From the NCBI GenBank assembly GCA_023436205.1, contig JAEZKC010000044.1, forward strand, positions 80,886 to 144,885: a stretch of 64,000 bases of DNA, given 5' to 3'. A program made the translations under genes and the position numbers. The notes beneath the pieces were generated by a model. It was given only the letters and a program-made list of their open reading frames with translations, was not told the DNA's origin and did no database searches. This stretch comes from Fibrobacterota bacterium. GTDB lineage: Bacteria; Fibrobacterota; Chitinivibrionia; Chitinivibrionales; Chitinispirillaceae. The first letter of the stretch is position 1. Every line of letters starts with the position of its first letter. Positions 36,390-45,527 of the stretch are shown piece by piece.

Positions 36390-36418
36390 TTGACATGCTC
36401 TTAGAAATTCATTATTAT
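36390..36418 (+). promoter_or_regulatory. Consensus sigma-70 promoter for the small acidic gene
   Basis: TTGACA (36390-36395) and TATTAT (36413-36418) are 17 bp apart. Transcription would begin near 36425, about 47 bases before the ATG at 36472. The surrounding 315-bp gap is AT-rich and shows no other gene. Confidence 0.8.
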
Positions 36419-36471
36419 TCATTCTGCAATTTAATATGTAAAACAGAAAGGCTGAATGGAGGTGATACACC

Positions 36472-36657
36472 ATGATACTAGACGAGCAATTTGATGCTGA
36501 TGAGATCCTGCGGGATGTGGATGAGAGATACATTGATGAAGGGATCGAATTCGATGATGATATGAGGGAGTTGAATTTCGGTAATCTTCATGATGAGAAT
36601 GCCAACTTCAGTGACATGGCGAGCGACCTCGATACAACCGATGATCTGTGGGAATAG
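36472..36657 (+). CDS. Very acidic 61-residue protein, function unknown
   Basis: I do not recognise the family. About 40 percent of residues are Asp or Glu and there are almost no Lys, so the protein is strongly anionic; a DNA- or toxin-mimic, a metal buffer or a chaperone-like role are only ideas. Evidence for a real gene is good: consensus promoter (36390-36418), an excellent ribosome site (GGAGGTGAT, spacing 8), and a terminator hairpin right after it. It looks monocistronic and potentially highly expressed. Confidence 0.7.
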   Translation: MILDEQFDADEILRDVDERYIDEGIEFDDDMRELNFGNLHDENANFSDMASDLDTTDDLWE

Positions 36658-36709
36658 AGTTTAAGGGAACTGCTCTCCAGTGCGGTTCCGCTATGCTTTA
36701 GTTAATGAT

Positions 36710-36738
36710 GGCGAACGCTTGGTGTTCGCCTTGTTTAT
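36710..36738 (+). terminator. Terminator after the small acidic gene
   Basis: GGCGAACGC and GTGTTCGCC form a 9-bp stem with one wobble and a 3-base loop, followed by TTGTTTATTT. The T-run is imperfect but the position 50 bp past the stop fits. Confidence 0.7.
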
Positions 36739-36779
36739 TTCAATCCTGCAAACTGCTACAATCTTCTGAATAGGTTCTG

Positions 36780-37565
36780 ATGATTTCTGAACGTGATTCC
36801 GTATTTTTTATTTCAGATGCCCATTTCGGCATCCACATGCCGGGATATGATAACAGAGAAAAGCTTTTTAAGGAACTGGTTGATCAGATCTGCTGCCGTG
36901 GGACAGACCTGATTATCGTGGGTGATCTTTTTGACTTCTGGGTTGAATACCGTCACGCCATTCGTCCGGATTACTTCCCGGTTCTGGTCCAGCTTTCAAG
37001 GCTTGTTGAATCGGGTGTTAAGGTGCATTATCTGGCGGGCAATCATGACTTCGCTCTGGGAGAGTTCCTTCAGCGCACTATTGGCATTTCTGTGTATGAA
37101 AATTCGCTTGATCTGCAATTGCAGGGCAGGAAAATTCATCTTTTCCATGGTGATGGCATTCTAAAAAAGGATGTGGGCTATCGGGTGCTTAAGTCTCTTC
37201 TGCGCAACAAGGCCTACCAGAAACTCTACAAAATGATACACCCTGATCTGGGGGTGGCCTTCGGTATTTTCTGCTCGGGATCCAGCCGCAAATACACCTC
37301 TCGGCGAATAAGTCAGGCCATCATTGAGGAATACCGACAGGCTGCATTTAAGGATTTGCAGAACTCTGCATCTGATCTGGTGATTTATGGTCACACTCAT
37401 CACGGTGAACTGGTTCGATTCGGTTCGAAAGAGTACTGTAATACAGGAGCGTGGCTGGTACATCAGAATTTCGCCACGCTTTTAAATGGTGAGATGATTC
37501 TTTGGAAGTACGTTCAGGGCTCAGCGCCCGTGAAAGTGGATCCCATTGATTTGAAAATAGGGTAG
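36780..37565 (+). CDS. LpxH-like UDP-2,3-diacylglucosamine pyrophosphatase
   Basis: LpxH hydrolyses UDP-diacylglucosamine in lipid A synthesis. The 261-residue protein has every calcineurin-type motif in order: FISDAHFG, IIVGDLFDFWVEY, YLAGNHDFALG, LFHGDG and YGHTHHGE. A long insert rich in basic residues (about 125-180) lies between the HGDG and GHTHHG motifs, as in LpxH. The start at 36780 lacks a clear ribosome site. The last 52 bases overlap the convergent HIT gene. A general metallophosphoesterase role cannot be fully excluded. Confidence 0.85.
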   Translation: MISERDSVFFISDAHFGIHMPGYDNREKLFKELVDQICCRGTDLIIVGDLFDFWVEYRHAIRPDYFPVLVQLSRLVESGVKVHYLAGNHDFALGEFLQRTIGISVYENSLDLQLQGRKIHLFHGDGILKKDVGYRVLKSLLRNKAYQKLYKMIHPDLGVAFGIFCSGSSRKYTSRRISQAIIEEYRQAAFKDLQNSASDLVIYGHTHHGELVRFGSKEYCNTGAWLVHQNFATLLNGEMILWKYVQGSAPVKVDPIDLKIG

Positions 37566-38029
37566 AGGGTATCATAGGTTTCGTGAAGAGCCTGTGAGAT
37601 TACCTTGGTTTTTCCGATTACCGGCATGAAGTTGGTATCTCCATTCCATCTGGGCACAATGTGCATATGGATATGCTGGTCAATTCCCGCTCCACCGCCT
37701 CTTCCGATATTCATGCCAATGTTGAATCCCTGAGGCTGCATTGCTTCTGTAAGAACTCTCTTGCCTAGACAAACCAGATTCCACAAATCGGCAGCCGATT
37801 CCCCGTCCAGATCAAGGATATCGGAAGTGTGCTGATAGGGAATAACCATCAGGTGACCGTTATTATATGGGAAAAGATTCATCACCACGAAACACTTTTT
37901 TCCTCTGAACAAGACCAAATTTTCCCGGTCATTGTTCTGCTGGGGCTTGTTACAGAAAACGCATCCCTCTTCAGGTTTTTTTATACCGGTAACGTAACTC
38001 ATTCGCCAGGGAGCCCAAAGTTGCTCCAT
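37514..38029 (-). CDS. HIT-family hydrolase/phosphorylase
   Basis: HIT proteins act on AMP- or Ap4A-type nucleotides. The 171-residue protein opens MEQLWAPWRMSYV, typical of the Ap4A phosphorylase-like bacterial branch. It has a CVFC zinc-type pair (residues about 24-27) and the histidine triad QHIHMHIVPRW near residue 120. Its 3' end overlaps the end of the LpxH-like gene on the opposite strand. The uppP gene lies just upstream in the same direction (21 bp). Confidence 0.9.
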   Translation of the reverse strand: MEQLWAPWRMSYVTGIKKPEEGCVFCNKPQQNNDRENLVLFRGKKCFVVMNLFPYNNGHLMVIPYQHTSDILDLDGESAADLWNLVCLGKRVLTEAMQPQGFNIGMNIGRGGGAGIDQHIHMHIVPRWNGDTNFMPVIGKTKVISQALHETYDTLYPIFKSMGSTFTGAEP

Positions 38030-38050
38030 AGAAAGATCTCCTCCGTCGGG

Positions 38051-38848
38051 TCAGGACGCGTGCTGGAAAAAGGTGAGATAGGCTAATGTGCCCAGGGAAA
38101 CTGCAATGCAGTAATATCCGAAAAAATGAAGCCGCCCCTGACGAACAAAGGCCAATAGCAACTTCAATGCGAGTACCCCCACAATCAAGCTGGCGATAAA
38201 ACCGGCGATCAGACTGGAGATTGACATGGAAACAGAATCCACATCCTTAAGTTCAAGAATTGCTGCACCAAAAACGGCCGGAAGCGAAAGCAGGAACGAA
38301 AATCGACCGGCTTCTTCACGCGAAATTCCAACCAGAAGCGCCATGGCTATAGTTGAACCGCTTCTTGAAATTCCGGGAGTGATCGCTGCTGCCTGAATCA
38401 GGCCGATTGCAACAACTTTCCAAATGGTAAGTTTTCCATCGGAGTGTTTTCTGCTTCCTGAAAAGAAAAGCAGCACAGCGGTGACCAGCAGCATAACTGA
38501 TGCCAGCTGGGGGCTGTTGAACAGGTTTTCAATGTAATCGTTAAGAAATACTCCCACGATTGCCGCCGGAATAGTACCGATTATAAGCCATCCAGCGTAG
38601 GAAAAGGATTCCTTTTTTTTAAGCGTGTCGTGAGAGAAAAATCCGGCAATTAGACTTAGAATATCTTTGCGGAACACGATCAGCACTGCGATGCCAGTAG
38701 CTACATGCAGCAGAATGTCAATTACCATGGATTGCTCTTTAATGCCGAAAAAATGCTGGGCCAGAACCAGGTGCCCCGATGAAGAGATGGGAAGGAATTC
38801 AGTCAAGCCTTGGATTATTCCAAGCAGGATGGTCTTTACAAGTTCCAT
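38051..38848 (-). CDS. uppP: UppP (BacA), undecaprenyl-diphosphatase
   Basis: UppP recycles the undecaprenyl carrier for peptidoglycan and O-antigen synthesis. The 265-residue integral membrane protein has the two signature motifs GIIQGLTEFLPISSSGHL (residues about 10-27) and PGISRSGSTI (about 158-167), plus seven or eight hydrophobic helices. A strong GGGAGGAG ribosome site precedes the start. Length and motifs are canonical. Confidence 0.95.
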   Translation of the reverse strand: MELVKTILLGIIQGLTEFLPISSSGHLVLAQHFFGIKEQSMVIDILLHVATGIAVLIVFRKDILSLIAGFFSHDTLKKKESFSYAGWLIIGTIPAAIVGVFLNDYIENLFNSPQLASVMLLVTAVLLFFSGSRKHSDGKLTIWKVVAIGLIQAAAITPGISRSGSTIAMALLVGISREEAGRFSFLLSLPAVFGAAILELKDVDSVSMSISSLIAGFIASLIVGVLALKLLLAFVRQGRLHFFGYYCIAVSLGTLAYLTFFQHAS

Positions 38849-38882
38849 TTAAATACTCCTCCCTGCATTGCTGCAGGTTTGC

Positions 38883-39806
38883 TTAAAACGAGAGAGAGAC
38901 GCCTGAATTGATAAGAAATCCAACTGCATTAAGATCGGTGTTGGGGTCGACAGAACCTATGGGAATCATTAGTTTACCATCCATATAGAGTCCCATCGGA
39001 ATAAGTGGCAACTTGAACCGTGCACTGGCCACCAGGTGTGCTCCAAAGGAGGGCTGTGTGAATCCGCTGATGATTTTTTCCACTACTTTTTTGTAAATAG
39101 CATCGGTTGTCGACTGGTCTAGATTCGCCAGCTGGTCGTAACTGAGTTTCTGATCGGCCAGCACCTCTTCTACAAGTTTGCTGCTGAGGACCGGGGTGGC
39201 AAAATGCATGCTCAAACCACCGCCGGCTGAGACTTTCAAGAGTGGAAGAGGTAAGATTTTCCATTTTACCGAAGCGTCAACATGGAATTTTGCATAGGGT
39301 GTATTCTGTAAACCGAAATAGCCCATGTCGAAATTCTTGAGAGTCAAAGCTACAGAACGGTAGGGATAATTATAACTGTAAGGTGCGCTCATGATGGAAT
39401 CGACCTGAGTCAGCGAAGCCTCTTTCAGGGCAGCGAGATCGATGTGTTGAAGCGACCCCAGATATTGCCACATCCCCAGATTGCAGGACAGCTCGATTTC
39501 ATCCACAAAGGGCAGCATGTCAACATATACTTTTGCCCCGATATTCAGCGGGGAACGCTCCCAGCTCTGTCTGGTAATGAAAAGAAGCGGCAGAGAATCG
39601 GCAATGACAGTTCTGCTCTGGCCGTTGGGAAGATCTAACGTAACAGAATCTTTTATTACCGAAATACGCTCTCCCAAGCCACTTGTGGGATCCATCCCCA
39701 TGGATAGATCAACTCCATAGTGTACTCCCACGCCGATTACCGCCTGGCTGGTGAAAACAAAAAGGGAAAAGAGTAGAACTGCCGACCCGAGAATTCTGTT
39801 TTTCAT
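38883..39806 (-). CDS. Secreted or outer-membrane protein, unknown function
   Basis: The 307-residue product has a signal peptide (GSAVLLFSLFVFTSQA). Its body has alternating hydrophobic strands around residues 85-115 and 180-300, with the last strand ending in Phe, which suggests an outer-membrane barrel. I recognise no family. It follows uppP on the same strand but with a separate ribosome site (GGGAG). Confidence 0.6.
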   Translation of the reverse strand: MKNRILGSAVLLFSLFVFTSQAVIGVGVHYGVDLSMGMDPTSGLGERISVIKDSVTLDLPNGQSRTVIADSLPLLFITRQSWERSPLNIGAKVYVDMLPFVDEIELSCNLGMWQYLGSLQHIDLAALKEASLTQVDSIMSAPYSYNYPYRSVALTLKNFDMGYFGLQNTPYAKFHVDASVKWKILPLPLLKVSAGGGLSMHFATPVLSSKLVEEVLADQKLSYDQLANLDQSTTDAIYKKVVEKIISGFTQPSFGAHLVASARFKLPLIPMGLYMDGKLMIPIGSVDPNTDLNAVGFLINSGVSLSF

Positions 39807-39958
39807 TTTAACTCCCGCTCCTATGATAGAAACTGTTGAATATCAGGAGATTAGATATGCAAAAATACATCCTATGCCGGGTTCAACCCAAAAAATAGTT
39901 GCACTGGTTAATTGGATGATTTCTGGTGTGAAGTGTATGATGTAAGCAAATGTGGGGA

Positions 39959-40759
39959 TTACAATCGTTTAAATTGAATTTCTGAGCCGGTTTTCAGCTT
40001 GAGCCGTTCTGCGGCATTTTCTTCGTTTGCACCGATTTCAATAAATCCCGCTGATCCTGGGTAGACCAGGAGCTCGCCCTTGGACACTTCGCTGTAATGG
40101 GATCCGATATATAACTCCATTTGGTTCAGATTCACTTTGGATGCACCCCCGCTATGCTCCAGAAATGTACTGTTTGGAATTGAGGTGATGGCATTGCCGA
40201 AGCAATCTATATAAATGATTGAACCATTAATGTTCTCTTTGGTGATTTTCAGAGGAGGCAGGTCTAGTTTTGTATAACTGGATCTGACAGGGCCGCATTC
40301 AGAAAAGGGAAGCCCTTGTGATAATCGGGCGGCCAATGGACAGAGCAGATCTCTTGCCGGAAAAGTGGCACAATCTGTCGATTTGATGTATTTGAATATT
40401 TCGATTTGGCGAACTTCACTTTCATTGTTTAGCACCCAGGATAAAATACCGTTATCTGGTCCAAGGAAAGTATATCCATCACTGTGGGCTGCAATTACAT
40501 CCTGCTTTGTGTTGCCATAAGAAACGGAAGCGATGAAAATGCTGCCCGGAGGAAAACTTCGGTATGATGCGAGAAGTGTAAAGGCGGCCTTTAGCAGATC
40601 ACCAGTAGCGATGCAATGAGTGAGGTCAACAATGACAGTATGAGGCGCGATGGAGAGAATTGCCCCCTTCATCTCGCCTGCAAACCAGTCGGTCACCCCG
40701 AAATCTGTCAATAAAACAATGGGGTGGCCTGGAGGCGTAATATCGCCTCCGGCATTCAT
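39959..40759 (-). CDS. SAM hydroxide adenosyltransferase (DUF62) family, active site divergent
   Basis: DUF62 proteins normally hydrolyse S-adenosylmethionine to adenosine and methionine. The 266-residue protein has the family N-terminus (IVLLTDFGVTDWFAGEMKGA, VDLTH) and GPDNGILSWVL. The usual VVDPGVG-x-R segment is replaced by ASVSYGNTKQ, and the usual AAAH segment reads LAARL, so the catalytic Asp, Arg and His of characterised members appear absent. ATG 40759 overlaps the htpG stop (ATGA) and is preferred over an upstream frame lying in htpG. The fold is confident; the activity is doubtful. Confidence 0.8.
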   Translation of the reverse strand: MNAGGDITPPGHPIVLLTDFGVTDWFAGEMKGAILSIAPHTVIVDLTHCIATGDLLKAAFTLLASYRSFPPGSIFIASVSYGNTKQDVIAAHSDGYTFLGPDNGILSWVLNNESEVRQIEIFKYIKSTDCATFPARDLLCPLAARLSQGLPFSECGPVRSSYTKLDLPPLKITKENINGSIIYIDCFGNAITSIPNSTFLEHSGGASKVNLNQMELYIGSHYSEVSKGELLVYPGSAGFIEIGANEENAAERLKLKTGSEIQFKRL

Positions 40760-42651
40760 CAGACCTGACCTCCGGTTGCCTTGACCAGAAGATCGTTTAC
40801 CCGGCGGGAATAGGCCAGCGGATCGGGTACCATCTGGCCCTCGGCAATAAGTGCACCCTCGAAAAGGAGTCGTACCCACTGTTCAAGTTCAGGGTCCTTG
40901 GGATCCTTGTCATAACGGGCGTGCATGTTCTGCAGAATCGGATGCTCGGGGTTGATTTCGAGAATTTTTTTCTGAGCGGAAACTTCCTGCCCCATTGCCC
41001 GCATGATCTTTTCCATGTGCGCCCCCATGGCATGTTCACCGGTGACCAGACATGCAGGGCTGTCCTTCAGTCTTGTGGTGACACGCACTTCTTCAACAGA
41101 ATCGCTGAGGATGTTTTTAATGCGCTCAGAAAGCTTTTTGTATTTCGATTCAGCTTTTTTCTTTGTTGCAGCCTCTTCTTTGCCAAGTTCTCCAAGATCC
41201 AGATCGCCCTTGGTGATTGATTTGAGCTGCTTGCCATCGTAGTTGTAGATGTCATTGACGATCCACTCATCGATTGGATCAACCAGATACAGCACCTCTA
41301 TGCTCTTTGCTCTGAAAACTTCCAGGTGCGGACTCTTTTCCACGATTTCACGGCTGTCTCCGGTAATGTAGTAGATATCCTTTTGGTCAGAGCGCATTCT
41401 GCTGACATACTGTTTGAGAGAGACAAAATCATCCGCATTTTCACCCATGGAGGATTGGAATCTTATAAGCTCAAGCAGCTTTTCCTTGTTTTCGTAATCT
41501 GTATGTAAACCTTCCTTTACAACAGGGCCAAACTCTTTCCAGAAGTTCTTGTAAACTTCAGGTTCGCTTTCCGCCAGTTCTTTAAGTTTACCCAGTATTC
41601 TTGACACAACCGCCTTGCTAATGCGTTCGATAACTGCATTTTTCTGCAGCATTTCGCGGGATACGTTGAGCGGCAGGTCTTCTGAGTCAATAACTCCCCG
41701 TACAAAACGCAGGTATTCGGGAAGCAGCTCTTTGCAGTTGTCCATGATGAATACGCGCTTTACATAGAGCTTTACACCATGTTTACGTTCCATGGAGAAG
41801 AGGTCAAACGGTGATTTGGATGGAATGAAAAGCAGTGAGGAGTACTCGAGTACTCCCTCAGCACGGTTGTGCAGAATGCTTAACGGTTTGCCGAATCCGC
41901 CAAGTGCCTGGGTATAGAACTCTTCGTATTGCTCGGAGGTTATTTCCGATGGCGAACGAGCCCAGAGCGGCTTAGTCTGGTTCACTACTTCATCTTTGCC
42001 CTTTTCGTCGGGAAGGTAGATGGGGAAAGCTATGAAATCGGAATATTTCTTAATGAGAGAGTGGATCTGCCAGTATTCCGCATATTCGCCCTCATCCTGA
42101 TTGAGATAGATAACCACATCTGTTCCGTGCTCTGCACGTTCCCCGTTACTAATGGTAAATTCGTTCTCGCCATTGGATTCCCAGACTACTGCCGGTTCAT
42201 CACTCCCGGCCCGTTTGGTAATAAGTTTTACGCTGCTTGCCACCATGAATACAGAGTAGAATCCCACACCGAACTGGCCGATGAGGTTGGAATCCGCTTT
42301 CTGGTCTCCGGTCATTTTTTCCAGAAATGCTTTGGACCCGCTTCGGGCAATGGTGCCGATGTTTTCGATCACTTCCTGGCGGCTCATCCCTATGCCGTTA
42401 TCGGAAATGGTGATGGTTTTTGCGGTTTTGTCCAGTTTGATGTGGATTGCCAGCTCCTTGCCGCTGCTCAGAGAAGGAGTGGTCAGCGACTCGAAACGCA
42501 ACTTGTCCAGCGCATCCGAAGCATTGGAGATCAGCTCGCGAAGGAACACTTCCTTATGGCTGTAGAGAGAGTGGATCATAAGGTGAAGGAGCTGCTTGGC
42601 TTCAGTCTGGAACTCCATGTGTTGTGGTTCTTTTGCAGTTGTATCTGCCAT
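40759..42651 (-). CDS. htpG: HtpG, Hsp90-family chaperone
   Basis: The 630-residue protein has the GHKL ATPase N-domain: LRELISNASDALDKLRFES, ISDNGIGMSRQEVIENIGTI, LIGQFGVGFYSVFMVA. The middle domain (about 235-500; SLLFIPSKSPFDLF, RVFIMDNCKELLPEYLRFVR) and C-terminal dimerisation domain follow. Length is typical. A strong GGAGGTGATCC site precedes the start. No MEEVD-type tail is expected or seen. The SAM-hydrolase-like gene is translationally coupled behind it. Confidence 0.96.
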   Translation of the reverse strand: MADTTAKEPQHMEFQTEAKQLLHLMIHSLYSHKEVFLRELISNASDALDKLRFESLTTPSLSSGKELAIHIKLDKTAKTITISDNGIGMSRQEVIENIGTIARSGSKAFLEKMTGDQKADSNLIGQFGVGFYSVFMVASSVKLITKRAGSDEPAVVWESNGENEFTISNGERAEHGTDVVIYLNQDEGEYAEYWQIHSLIKKYSDFIAFPIYLPDEKGKDEVVNQTKPLWARSPSEITSEQYEEFYTQALGGFGKPLSILHNRAEGVLEYSSLLFIPSKSPFDLFSMERKHGVKLYVKRVFIMDNCKELLPEYLRFVRGVIDSEDLPLNVSREMLQKNAVIERISKAVVSRILGKLKELAESEPEVYKNFWKEFGPVVKEGLHTDYENKEKLLELIRFQSSMGENADDFVSLKQYVSRMRSDQKDIYYITGDSREIVEKSPHLEVFRAKSIEVLYLVDPIDEWIVNDIYNYDGKQLKSITKGDLDLGELGKEEAATKKKAESKYKKLSERIKNILSDSVEEVRVTTRLKDSPACLVTGEHAMGAHMEKIMRAMGQEVSAQKKILEINPEHPILQNMHARYDKDPKDPELEQWVRLLFEGALIAEGQMVPDPLAYSRRVNDLLVKATGGQV

Positions 42652-42913
42652 GGATCACCTCCGGTATTTGTTGTGAAAAATCAAAAACTCTGCACCGAAT
42701 CCGTCTCCGGGACGAATTTAAATGGGTGCATTTCTCGTTTTCGGGGTTTCTCTGTCCGGAGTTAGCCCGAAAAGAGAGATCGTGTTGTGGAGCACATAAT
42801 ATAAGATTTGGAAAGAGGAGGTTCAATGATGCTAATGGTTGATTTAACTTGCTTAAACACAATTGGGAAAAGGGTATGGGCAGGAATTATTTTTTGTTTA
42901 AAGGATTAAATAT

Positions 42914-43867
42914 TTGAGTATGAAAAGAGTAGTGTTTTTGACGGTGTGTCTGTTGTGGGCATGTATGGTGCCCTGCAGTGCAGAGCAGTCTCCAGAGCAG
43001 ATCGGAGATGATACGCAGAATATGGAGCAGGCGGAAAAAGCGGTATCCATGAAGGGGGTGACCCTTTCGGCGCTTCTTCCCGGGGCAGGGCAGTTTTATA
43101 CTGGGCATTTCGTCAAAGGTGGTACATTTCTTGCACTTGAAGGCATAGCAGGTGGAACAGCCCTTTACTGGCATTCCGAAGCGAGCAGACGCGAGGGGTT
43201 GATTTCACATTACAGTGATTCCAGCCGCGCTTACCTGAGGTTAGCCGATGGGCTGGAGGGTGAAGCTTTAGATAGCATGCTTTATACCGCGGGGCGATTT
43301 TCTGTTCTGGGAGAGCGTGCCCGGTTTGAAACTGATATGGCGAGATTCACCTCCTACAACGCCTTGGCGTGGATGATCGGAGGATATGTGTATAATGTTA
43401 TGGATGCTTTGGGCGAGAGCGGCGCTCTTTCTCATCCTGGGGAGCGTGATCCGGGGCGGGCCGGTTGGCTGGCTGCGGTTCCCGGTCTTGGGTTGGGACA
43501 GCTCTACAACGGGTATCCCGGAAAAGCGGGGATGGTCATTATGACTCAGTTTTCTCTTGGGGTAATGGCTTATAATCATCACCGTCTTATGGGGAGGGCA
43601 TCTGAACAGTACAATCTTATGAGAGATTCCACTTCGGCGGTTTACGCGTATCGGTCGGAGCATCTGAGTTATTGGAAAAGCCGGTATGATGAGGCATTTT
43701 CCAAACGCAACACTTATCTGTGGTATTCTCTGGCCTTTTATCTGTATTCCATCTTCGATTCGGTGGTGGATGCCCACCTGAGCGACTATATGGAAAAAAT
43801 GGGGCTTCAGCCTGATCTGGCGATCGGGGCCGATGAAGCTTCGGTTCGTATCACCTTTAAACTGTAG
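42914..43867 (+). CDS. DUF5683-like membrane/secreted protein
   Basis: The 317-residue product has a signal peptide (VVFLTVCLLWACMVPCSA) and two repeats of a hydrophobic glycine motif, LPGAGQFYTGHFVKGGTFLA near 55 and VPGLGLGQLYNGYPGKAGMV near 195, as in DUF5683-type proteins. Function is unknown. AAGGA at 42901 is well placed for TTG 42914; the ATG at 42920 would shorten it by two residues and has poorer spacing. It lies upstream of the LacI regulator in the same direction. Confidence 0.65.
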   Translation: MSMKRVVFLTVCLLWACMVPCSAEQSPEQIGDDTQNMEQAEKAVSMKGVTLSALLPGAGQFYTGHFVKGGTFLALEGIAGGTALYWHSEASRREGLISHYSDSSRAYLRLADGLEGEALDSMLYTAGRFSVLGERARFETDMARFTSYNALAWMIGGYVYNVMDALGESGALSHPGERDPGRAGWLAAVPGLGLGQLYNGYPGKAGMVIMTQFSLGVMAYNHHRLMGRASEQYNLMRDSTSAVYAYRSEHLSYWKSRYDEAFSKRNTYLWYSLAFYLYSIFDSVVDAHLSDYMEKMGLQPDLAIGADEASVRITFKL

Positions 43868-43898
43868 CTATTATTATTCAAGTAAAGGGTGGTGGTAT

Positions 43899-44894
43899 AT
43901 GACAGTGACTCTTAAGGATATTGCTGAGCGGGCAGGGGTGACCTCCGCCACGGTATCGATGGTCATCAACAACAAGCCAAATATTTCAGAGGCTACCAGG
44001 AAAAAAGTTCTAAAAATCGCCAAGGATCTCAATTATTATCCTAATGTGATTGCTCGGGGACTGGCTACCAAAAAGTCCAACTCAATCGGAGTGATCGTTC
44101 CCAATCTGGCATCCTCCTTTGTGGTGAGAATTCTCCAGGGGATTAAAAGCACCAACCGCGATATCGAATACACGGTACAGCTTTTTGACACCATTGGTCA
44201 GAAGGAGAGCGAGTCGCAACTGTTCCAGCGTCTGGCCAGGGAGCGGCGAATAGATGGAGTGATCCTTATCAGTTCTACTGTTACCGATGAGGAACTCAAT
44301 ATTTTCCGGGAGGAGAGTGTCCCCAGTATCGTGGTGGCCCGTAAATGCGAACACCTCGACAGTGTATATGTAGACAATGAGGGTGGTGCCATGGATGCCA
44401 TTAATTACCTCATCTCCAAAGGGCATCGCAATATCGCCTGTGTCACTTCCAGCAAACAGGGACTTCCCACTCAGGAGAGGCTTCTGGGCTACAAGTATTC
44501 GCTTCAGCGAAACAGTATTCCTTATCGCCCCGAACTGGTGTTTGAAGTGGAGGATGATCTTATGAATGCCGGGGTGGAGGTGTTTGATAAGATCCGCGCG
44601 GCAGACCCTGCGATTTCGGCAGTTTTTGTGCCGGCTGGAGACATGGTGGCCATAGGAATTATCAAAGAAGCAAAGAAAAAGGGCTTAAGAGTTCCGGAAG
44701 ACTGGGCTGTTGTGGGCTACGATGACCTTCCGGCGGCTGAAGTAATCGAGCCGGCGCTTACTACCGTACGTCAGCCCAAGCTTGAAATGGGCGACTATGC
44801 CATAAATATGATAGTCGACAAGATCGAAGGTCGCGAATCGGGTACCAAACATAAAGAACTTCAGACAAAGTTCATCATTCGCGAATCGGCATAG
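43899..44894 (+). CDS. LacI-family transcriptional regulator
   Basis: The 331-residue protein has a LacI helix-turn-helix and hinge (residues 3-56; TLKDIAERAGVTSATVSMVI, SEATRKKVLKIAKDLNYYPN) and a periplasmic-binding-like sugar domain (about 60-330; IGVIVPNLASSFVVRILQGI, DGVILISSTVTDEELNI). These repressors respond to sugars or their phosphates. No adjacent sugar operon shows the target, so it may act elsewhere. ATG 43899 has AAAGGGTGG upstream; the open frame starting earlier overlaps the preceding gene. Confidence 0.9.
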   Translation: MTVTLKDIAERAGVTSATVSMVINNKPNISEATRKKVLKIAKDLNYYPNVIARGLATKKSNSIGVIVPNLASSFVVRILQGIKSTNRDIEYTVQLFDTIGQKESESQLFQRLARERRIDGVILISSTVTDEELNIFREESVPSIVVARKCEHLDSVYVDNEGGAMDAINYLISKGHRNIACVTSSKQGLPTQERLLGYKYSLQRNSIPYRPELVFEVEDDLMNAGVEVFDKIRAADPAISAVFVPAGDMVAIGIIKEAKKKGLRVPEDWAVVGYDDLPAAEVIEPALTTVRQPKLEMGDYAINMIVDKIEGRESGTKHKELQTKFIIRESA

Positions 44895-44917
44895 ATCAGA
44901 TTAAAGATACCTTTAAG

Positions 44918-44960
44918 AAACCATGACTCTGCAATTTCAGGCTCATGGTTCTTTTTTTTA
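44918..44960 (+). terminator. Terminator after the LacI gene
   Basis: AACCATGA and TCATGGTT form an 8-bp stem around a 16-base loop, followed by a run of eight T after one C. It ends the LacI transcript before the tmRNA gene. Confidence 0.75.
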
Positions 44961-45089
44961 TACTTTTTATGATCTTATCATATTTTCCGGCATGATTCGT
45001 ATTATATATTACTGGCGATTGTGCGATTAAATGCTGTTGTCTGATGGTTTTGAAATCAAAAATCATCAATCAACAATCAAAAATTATCA

Positions 45090-45439
45090 GGGGGTGTACT
45101 GGTTTTCGACGGGAGATGAAAGGTTCTGGACAGCATGCCGAGGATATCGGTTGGCCTCGTTAATCATCCGGTAAACAAATAATTGCAGAAGATTATTCTT
45201 TCGCAATGGCTGCCTAATTAAAGGCGGCAACTCGACTGCGGAGCGTGCCCGTACGTAGTTGAGCAGCCAGGGTGCTGGCTCGCAGGAAGGACTGGCCTGC
45301 GGGTGAGATTAAGGTCCTGGTTCCCTTGGAAGCCTGTCTGCCGGCGGCTGAGGGAATGAGATTAAAAGGTGGGCTAAGCATGTAGCGGTTCGTGCTGATT
45401 GTCTTTCGGACAGGGGTTCAACTCCCCTCACCTCCACCA
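45090..45439 (+). ncRNA. ssrA: tmRNA (trans-translation RNA)
   Basis: tmRNA rescues stalled ribosomes and tags their products for proteolysis. The 5' end GGGGGTG pairs with CACCTCC before the encoded CCA, and the TPsiC-arm-like GGTTCAACTCCCC is at 45415-45427. The tRNA-like start TACTGGTTTTCGACGGGA is diagnostic. The tag reading frame (about 45170-45217) encodes a peptide ending AEDYSFAMAA before TAA; the resume codon is uncertain (probably GGT, giving GKQII first). The 350-base length is normal for a one-piece tmRNA. Confidence 0.95.
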
Positions 45440-45443
45440 TTTT

Positions 45444-45490
45444 GCGCTCGGAGCTGTCCTCAGCGCCGAGCGAAGGAGGGCTTTTTTTTT
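45444..45490 (+). terminator. Terminator of tmRNA
   Basis: Two alternative stems (GCTCGG with CCGAGC, and AGCTGTCCT with AGGAGGGCT with one mismatch) precede a run of nine T. It directly follows the tmRNA 3' end. Confidence 0.7.
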
Positions 45491-45527
45491 ACAACAGATG
45501 CTCCGAGCTACGGATGGCAGGCCACAT

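Noticed and set aside
41929..42765. 278-codon open frame on the plus strand opposite htpG
   Set aside because: It is antisense to a clear Hsp90 gene, lacks a ribosome site and has no recognisable domain; a shadow of codon bias.
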